From Siphonodentalium dalli (lineage: Eukaryota > Mollusca > Scaphopoda > Gadilida > Siphonodentaliidae): a stretch of DNA of 64,000 bases. This document shows positions 56,943 to 64,000 of the stretch, one piece after another. A program made the translations under genes and the position numbers. A model generated the notes under the pieces. The model worked only from the letters and a program-made list of their open reading frames with translations, did no database searches and was not told the origin of the DNA. The stretch is taken from the NCBI GenBank assembly GCA_032622095.1, contig CP136061.1, positions 36,523,797 through 36,587,796 of the forward strand, given 5' to 3'. Each line of letters opens with the position of its first letter. The first letter of the stretch is position 1.

Positions 56943-59290
56943 AGATTCTTCTGATTAGATAAGATAAGATAAGATTTAATCGTTATAAGAAACCACAATG
57001 GTACATAACGCTTTACACAAATAATGACAAAAGACAAGTGTACAAGTAAATAACAATATGAGGAACAAAAATAACAATATAACAATAGATAACTGTCACT
57101 GTGGTTATCGGTAATCAAGTGGTGGACTGGTGCACAGTATTGGAATAATCTCGAAGTATTGCTCTCTCTCTCTTTCGTGGAAAAGGTTAGTTATGAGTGT
57201 GATGAATCTTGTGGTTATCTCACTGTCGAACGTACCCACGAAAATGTCCGAAGCTACCTCGGTTGGTAGAATTGAATAATTGATGCCCGAAATTTGTCGG
57301 ATGTCGTTGAAAAAAACTTGTTCTGATAGTGGCGTAAGCTGGGCATATAAAGAGGAAATGATGTTCGTCCTCGGTCGCGTCAAGACATATGGGACAGCAA
57401 CGATGGTCGTTGGTAGATGTATCAGATTGTTTATCTTTTGACTTTGTGATATGTTTTCGATGTCGGGCTGTTTCAATCGATAATTTGTGAGAGCTAACGC
57501 GTAGCTGTGTGAATTTTGAAATGTTAGTTCTACTGATATTTAACTGCAAATATGTCTCCATTTGAAAATCATGTTTCGTCCTCCGATAGAATGTGAGTTT
57601 TTTGTTTTTTCTCAATCGGGCACGCCACCAGTCAATGTAGCGGCCTTGCAATTGTGTTTTAATTGAGCGTAAAATGGCCGTTTTATTGAGAGTCGCCTGA
57701 GCTTGCCATACCGGCCCAAAGCCTAGATGCTCTAAAATGGATGAAAAACTGGAAACCCAAGTCGACTGCTTTGTTGAGACGGAATGTTTATAACATTGTG
57801 ATGCTATTTCCCTGTGATCTAACTCAAGCAAATGGAACCAAAATTTTATTGCTCGAATGATTAACGAGATGTCCGCGGGGAATATACCAAGTTCGCCACG
57901 TGTCCCGATATTGAAGCTATATTTAGATAACCCGAGCAGCCTTTTGTTGAAATGTAGACTGAGTTTAGCATACGGTCGGTCATCATATAGATCCTCTAAA
58001 GCCCTTCCTGGTCGACAGTTGCCTATATTAAGACACATCGGTCCCCAAACATCAGAACAATAGACATATATTGGCTCAATTGTGCTTGTAAACAGTTTAC
58101 AACAAGTTGGTATGTCAAGTTCGCTCAGTGGTAGTTTGCGCTCTAGGGCAAACAGTGCCTTGCGTCCTTTATTGGTGAGCTGTTTATGGTCGAATTTACT
58201 CGCAGACGTTATATTTACCCCAAGATAGCGGTATTCATTTACGACGTCCAATGCAGCGTCGTTTATTTAAAATTTCAGTTGCTTCAAGCGGTGTCCGGGT
58301 TTATTGAACACCAATATTTTTGATTTGTTAATATTCACAGTTAATTGCCATTTGTTAAAGTATGATGCGATGACATCTAATGAATTTTGTAAACCACTTT
58401 CACTACTCGATAGTAGGACAATGTCATCAGCGTACATTAAACAGTTGATTATCGAATTTCCAACTGTTATGGGATCACATCCGTCATTAAATTCGGCTGG
58501 TAGATCATTAAGGTAGAGATTGAACATTTTTGGGCTCAAGATATACCCTTGTTTGACACCAATTGTCGTTTCAATTGGAGCCGTGAGCCCATCCCTTAGT
58601 TTTATGGAGTATTGCGTTTTCGCATACATATCCCTGATTACACTAAGAAAATTTCCCGAAATGCCTTGTCTCTTCATCTTATAAAATAATCCCTCGCGCC
58701 ACACGGTGTCAAATGCCTTTTTTAGGTCAATGAAACATGAGTAAACTCGTCGGCCTTCTCGGAAGGCTTGGTCCACAATAGTGTGAAGAGAAAATAGGTG
58801 GTCCGCTGTGCGGGACCCTTTTTTGAATCCGATTTGACATGGGTCCATTGTGTTCCCCTCTTCCAGAAAAGTATGCAGTCTGTTATCAAGTATTTTGCAG
58901 AAAAAATTTGAAAGGCAGCTCGATATGGCTATGCCTCTATAATTATTTGGGTCACTTGTGTCTCCACACTTGTGAATGTACTTGAGCATGCTGTTTCGCC
59001 ACGAGTCCGGGAAACTGCCAGTAGAAAGGACGCCATTAAACAGTTTTACATATATGGGTAAGAGCGGTGGTAATGATGCTTTAATCATTTCTTTTGAGAT
59101 GCGGTCTGGGCCACACGATTTATTATTCCCAAGAGTTCTGGCGGCATGTGTGATCTCCGACTCCGTAATCGGTTTATTGAGTTTACTGTTGTGCGCAGAG
59201 TGATAGGACTGGGGTCTATAATGGCTATAAATTGTGTGCGTTCCTCACGGTGCTTTTGAGAATACCTTTCACAACAGGTATTTGGCAAAA
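56943..59290 (-). mobile_element. 5'-truncated LINE with reverse transcriptase
   Basis: On the minus strand, RT is open from about 59244: LGNNKSCGPDRISKEMI, then from 59088 HKCGDTSDPNNYRG, FKKGSRTADH, FIDLKKAFD (Asp near residue 121), GVKQGYILSP and MYADDIVLL (YADD near 219-222). The TAA at 58267 is the only break before the same frame continues (ORF 58251-57220) through EYRYLGV to a zinc-knuckle-type CCPICLDATEDEHHF then ICPAY. A probable 1-nt frameshift in an A7 run near 57310 diverts the C-terminus. The endonuclease and ORF1 are missing. The 3' end is a run of TCTTA units (56956-56976). Clade not fixed; the catalytic triad is intact but the copy is dead. Confidence 0.85.
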
Positions 59291-59636
59291 ATATATTTTT
59301 TTTAATTTAATAACAATCTCGGAAAGGTATCTATCTCATTTTTGATAGAGGTCATCATTTTTCTTTACAAAAGCAACATTTTATTTTTTATTGATCTGTA
59401 ATTGCAGCACTATGTGACCAAATAATCATAGTTTTCAAAAAAGTTTAGTTCGCCGTCGTATTTGAGATTAGTGAACATAGAAAAACAATTAAAGTTGATA
59501 AATCCGTCCAATGAAAAATAAAAAAAATCAAACAATCCAACCCCGAAATCTATACCCTAATAATCAAACTAAATAGCCCTATTGTCAAACAGACGTTGTT
59601 TCACGAAGGACAGCTAATTTTGGTGTGGTACTCAAC
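59291..59636. other. No recognisable feature
   Basis: AT-rich, no ORF or repeat recognised. Confidence 0.4.
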
Positions 59637-60006
59637 ATACATCGAGTTTAATAACGATTTTTGTCTTTTCTTTCCGTCAGTTTTACAGATTTATTTTCGC
59701 GGGAGGCCATTTTGAAAGTGCGAAACAAACTCGAGAAACGCTGCAGTAAATGACTCCAAAATAAAATAATTTTACAACGATAAAAAAAAATGTTTTATCT
59801 AATTCCTTATCTAGTGGGCATTATATATCCTCCGCATGATTTTTGTCATTAAGAATGCCGGATATCAATTAAAAGAGAGATATTAAAATTAATTTAATAA
59901 AGGTCAAGTTAGTTTCGCTTTCAGTTTTTCAAAGTGGCCTCCCGCGAAAAGAACTCTGCAAAAGTGACGAAAAAAAGAACATAAATCGTTTTTAAACTCG
60001 ATGTAT
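59637..60006. mobile_element. MITE with TIRs of about 100 bp
   Basis: CATACATCGAGTTTAATAAC at 59637 and its near-complement ending at 60006 head arms that both contain TTTTCGCGGGAGGCCA. Arm identity is high. The interior of about 170 bp is non-coding. The right end touches an ATG-repeat LINE tail. Confidence 0.8.
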
Positions 60007-60250
60007 GATGATGACGATGATGATTGTTTATTTGTATAATATTTACAAGCTTATGACAATGGTGATAATAAACAAACAAAAATGATATTATACAGGAGCG
60101 ACATGGCCCAGATGGGCCGTCTTCCTGTCGCCCCTTCGTATACAAACATGAAGTGGCAACTAATGAAGTGAAATGATAATGAAAATGATTGAATGTAGTT
60201 GATAATAGACAAACAAGGTATCCAAACCACTTATGGGATGCATCTACATG
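60007..60250 (-). mobile_element. LINE 3' end with CAT-repeat tail
   Basis: On the minus strand: GAAGGGGCGACAGGAAGACG, GCCCATCTGGGCCATG (a short hairpin), then AT-rich sequence and (CAT)n at 60026-60007. This is the layout of a LINE 3' UTR. No ORF2 is present. Confidence 0.55.
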
Positions 60251-60549
60251 CATGTGTTAATACATATGTATTGGTAGTTTTCATGGGCTTATAATAAATA
60301 TGTCACTAATGATGGGGTATGGCCGGGGCTGTTTTAATTCTTCATTGCATGGTTAAGAAAATAATGGCTTCCGATTATCAAATGCATTGAATGATCGTTG
60401 TTGCTGAAATAGCTATTTGTAATGATTATTTATGGGTGGTGGAGGGTTAATATTCTTTGAGGGAATTGATGATTTAACTGATTTTTCATCAATTATACTT
60501 TGTAATGAGGGTCTTGCCATGTGTTCCCTAATAATTAGGGTGCTTTGTC
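60251..60549. other. No recognisable feature
   Basis: AT-rich; borders the satellite domain. Confidence 0.4.
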
Positions 60550-60915
60550 ATTTATCTTAGTGTAGTTGGCGGGGTAGGGCATATGATTCATTTATTGTGA
60601 CAGTTTAACAGTTAAAGTTACTTAAATATTTCTTTGAAAGTCTTTTTTTTTTATATTTATTTATTTGATTTTTTTTTTTTTTAGAAATATATATCTTTTT
60701 TATAAATATATACAGCAGGTGTCATATAGTGTCATGAGTCTTAGTGTAGTTGGTGGGATGGGCACATGATGCATTTATTGTGACAGTTTAAAAGTTAAAG
60801 TTACTTAAATATTTCTTTGCAAGTTTTTTTTTTTTTTTTTGAAATATATATCTTTTTCATAAATATATACAGCAGGTGGCATAAAGCAAGCAATATACTG
60901 AATGTGTGTATATAA
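60550..60915. repeat. Two tandem units of about 184 bp
   Basis: CTTAGTGTAGTTGG starts at 60556 and 60740. Each unit runs through TTTATTGTGACAGTTTAA, a poly-T stretch and ATATATACAGCAGGTG. The CAGCAGGTG block links it to the satellite that follows. Confidence 0.8.
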
Positions 60916-61075
60916 ATAAGTATTACATTTCATATACTAGTTAGTAAGTAGAGCCTATTGTAATGAAAAGGTAACTGCATATAATTTAATTTGTTAAGTA
61001 AACTTCAAATCACAAATAGTGTGGTATATTTTGGATATAGTTTAATTTATTAAGTTATATGAATATATTAGTATG

Positions 61076-62540
61076 CCACTTGTTCCAGGCCAATATATGG
61101 ATTATAACAAGCAGCATACAATAATATTTTATATTTAGTCAGCAGGTGTCATATAACATATAATATACCAGATGTCTGCACATAAATAGCTATTAAATTT
61201 CATATAATGTTCAGCGGTTATATGAATATACTAGTATGCCACTTGTTCCAAGCCAATATATGGATTATAACAAGCAGCATTCAATAATATTTTATATTTA
61301 GTCAGCAGGTGTCACAGAACATATAATATACCAGATGTTTGCACATAAATAGCTATTATATTTCATATAATGTTTAGCAGTTATGTGCATATACAAGTAT
61401 GCCAATTGTTCCAAGCCAATATATGGATCATAACAAGCAGTATACAATAATATTTTATATTTAGTCAGCAGGTGTCGTATAACATATAATATAGCAGATG
61501 TTTGCACATAAATAGCTATTAAATTTCATATAATATTCAGCAGTTTTATGAATATACTAGTATGCCACTTGTTCCAAGCAATATATGGATTATAACAAGC
61601 AACATACAATAATATTTGATATTTAGGTAGCAGGTGTCATATAACTTACAATATACCAGATGTTTGCACATAAATAGCTATTAAATTTCATATAATGTTC
61701 AGCCGTTATATGAATATACTAGTATGCCACTTGCTCCAAGCCAATATATGGATTATAGCAAGCAGCATACAATAATATTTTATATTTAGCCAGCAGGTGT
61801 CATATAACATATAATATACCAGATATCTGCACATAAGTAGCTAATAAATTTCATATAATGTTCAGCAGTTATATGAATATACTAGTATGCCACTTGTTCC
61901 AAGCCAACATATGGATTATAACAAGCAGCATACAATAATATTGCATATTTGTCAACTGGTGTCATATAACATATAATATACCAGATGTTTGCACATAAAT
62001 AGCTATTAAATTTCATATAATGTTCAGCAGTTATATGCATATACCAGTATGCCACTTGTTCCAAGCCAATATATGGATTATAACAAGCAGCATACAATAA
62101 TATTTTATATTTAGTCAGCAGGTGTTGTATAACATATACTATAGCAGATATTTGCACATAAATAGCTATTAAATTTCATATAAAATTCAGCAGTTATATG
62201 AATATACTAGTATGACACTTGCTCCAAGCCAATATATGGATTATAACAAGCAGCATACAATAATATTTTATATTTAGTCAGCAGGTGTCATATAATATAT
62301 AATATACCAGATGTTTGCACTTAAATAGCTATTAAATTTCATATAATGTTCAGCAGTTATATGCATATACGAGTGTGTCACTTGTTCTAAACCAATATAT
62401 GGATTATAACAAGAAGCATACAATAATATTTTATAATTAGTCAGCAGGTGACATATAACATATAATATACCAGATGTTTGCACATACATAGCTATTGAAT
62501 TTCATATAATGTACAAATTGTTTGTACATACATGTATTAT
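61076..62540. repeat. Satellite array, period about 163 bp, nine units
   Basis: CCACTTGTTCCAAGCCAATA-type starts fall near 61076, 61239, 61402, 61565, 61727, 61890, 62052, 62215 and 62378, a spacing of 162-163 bp. Each unit contains GGATTATAACAAGCAGCATA, TTAGTCAGCAGGTGTCATAT, CCAGATGTTTGCACATAAAT and AATTTCATATAATGTTCAGC. Identity between units is high. Minus-strand ORFs here are satellite-derived, not genes. Confidence 0.93.
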
Positions 62541-63898
62541 GTATTATCATGTTATTTCAGCAAGCAGGTGGCATATGATAAATAAGGTACCAAATATATG
62601 TATGTACATAATCATACATTAAGTACCATATAATGTATCAATTGTTTCATATACCAGATGTTATGTGTAATCTTTTGAAAAGTGAAATAACATTGTATGT
62701 AGTTTAATTCAGTCAATAAGAATACTTGAATACTATTATTCAGTCAATAAATATACCAGTATACAACTTGCTCCAAGCCAGTCTATGGATCAGGACAAGC
62801 AGCACGCAAATATATTTTATTTTTAGCCAGCAGGTGGCATGTAAAAAATAAGGTATCAAATGTATGTACATAGTCATTAGGTTCCATATAATGTACCAAT
62901 TGTTTCATTGACCAGATGTTATATGGAATCTTTTGGAAAGTGAAATAACATTGTATATAGTTTTATTTATTCAGTCAATAAATATACTAGTATATTATTA
63001 TTCAGTCAATAAATATACCAGTATACAACTTGCTCCAAGCCAGATTATGGATCAGGACAAGCAGCACACAAATATATTTTATTTTTAGCCAGCAGGTGGC
63101 ATATAATAAACAATTTACAAATATGTCTATATAAATAATCATTACATTCCATATACCAATTGGTATGTTGAGCTTATGATAATGAAAAATATGTCTATAT
63201 AAATAAGCATTACATTTCATACACCATTTAGTATGTTGAGCTTATGATAATGATAAGGCAACTGTATATAATTTAATTTAATCAGTAAATTTCAAATCAC
63301 AAATAATGTGGTATCTTATGGAGATTGTTTAGTGTATTCAGTTATGTGACTATATCAGTATGCCACCTGTTCCAAGCCAATATATGGATTACAACAGACA
63401 GTATACACTAATAATTACATTTAGCTAGTAGGTATCATATTACAAATAGTATGCCAGATGTTTGATCACACATAGCTATTAAATTTTATATAATGTACAA
63501 CTTGTTTGTACAGATAATGTATTATGTTATTTCAGCCAGCAGGTGGCATATAATAATATAAGGTACCAACTGTATGTACACAGTCATTAAGTTCCATATA
63601 ATATACCATTTGTTTCATAGACCAGATGTTATGTTGAGTCTTTTTGATAGTGAAAAAAACATTGCACATAGTTTAATTTGTTCAGTCAATAAATATACTA
63701 GTATACTATTTTTCAGTCAATATATATACTAGCATACAACTTGTTCCAATCCAGTTTATAGATTAGGACAAGCAGCATACAAATATATTTAATTTTTAGC
63801 CAGCAGGTGACATATAATAAACAATATATCAATTGTGTGCATATAAATAAGCATTACCTTCCATATACGAATTAGTATTTATAGCCTATGATAATGAA
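62541..63898. repeat. Diverged, longer-period satellite relatives
   Basis: Variant units centred near 62770, 63025, 63370 and 63745 keep TTGCTCCAAGCCAG, GGACAAGCAGCA and TTAGCCAGCAGGTGGCAT. They alternate with GTACCAATTGTTTCAT and TGAAATAACATTGTA stretches, so the period is about 250-350 bp. This looks like the older edge of the array. Confidence 0.8.
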
Positions 63899-64000
63899 AA
63901 GACAACTTTGTCCGTATACAAATAAGAAATATCGCATAAACAATATGTTATGGTCATATGTTTGACCATTGTTATGTAAACAAAGGCATAAAAAGTTACT
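63899..64000 (+). mobile_element. MITE-1 fragment H, cut by the window end
   Basis: ACTTTGTCCGTATACAAATA, AGAAATATCGCATAAACAAT and GACCATTGTTATGTAAACAA match MITE-1 positions from about 80 onward. The left end is missing: satellite sequence (GATAATGAAAAGACAACT) passes straight into it with no TTAA. Confidence 0.85.

Noticed and set aside
61298-62489. Three related minus-strand ORFs of 69-91 residues that look like a small gene family.
   Set aside because: They are the same satellite monomer read in one frame; spacing follows the 163-bp period.

Overview
The window is AT-rich eukaryotic DNA, almost certainly from an invertebrate animal. The evidence is several clades of LINE retrotransposon, tRNA-derived and AATC-tailed SINE-like repeats, TTAA-flanked MITEs, tyrosine-recombinase (Crypton-type) relics that still carry splice sites, and a satellite with a period near 163 bp. 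A marine lophotrochozoan such as a mollusc is my best guess, from the style of the repeats only. I found no intact host gene, no tRNA or rRNA gene, no CRISPR array and no bacterial-style operon. The window reads as a gene-poor, transposon-built interval. Most short ORFs in it are chance or repeat-derived. Repeat boundaries were read by eye and are usually good to a few bases.

Layout. 0-10 kb: a long hairpin (HP-1), a foldback, a LINE C-terminal relic, a tandemly duplicated block of about 770 bp, a CR1/L2-like LINE end split by another LINE tail, and a tRNA-derived SINE. 10-25 kb: five TTAA-flanked copies of one MITE family (MITE-1), a Tx1/L1-like LINE end, hairpin HP-2, a 29-bp minisatellite grown inside a dispersed repeat, and elements built from paired palindromic hairpins. 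25-35 kb: mostly featureless sequence, hairpin HP-3, two more double-hairpin elements and a duplicated block of about 350 bp. 35-41 kb: a broken Tx1/L1-like LINE (endonuclease and RT, minus strand) head-to-head with an ORF1-only LINE derivative (plus strand), then a 159-bp palindrome and a broken Crypton-like recombinase gene. 41-50 kb: SINE-like repeat, further MITEs, a 155-bp palindrome, and a second, different Crypton-like relic that keeps an intron-exon structure. 51-60 kb: dispersed repeats, three TTAA elements, a minisatellite, and a 5'-truncated LINE carrying a YADD reverse transcriptase. 60-64 kb: a tandem satellite domain ending at a MITE-1 fragment.

How it fits together. The elements are parasites and relics of one another rather than a pathway. 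At least three non-autonomous families use TTAA targets, which suggests a piggyBac-like transposase acting in trans. No such transposase gene is in the window. The observations I would follow first are: (i) a dispersed hairpin family whose stems differ between copies yet stay base-paired; (ii) a double-hairpin module carried inside unrelated terminal repeats; (iii) MITE-1, with four copies of exactly 494 bp, two of them nearly identical; (iv) the two Crypton relics; (v) the ORF1-only LINE.
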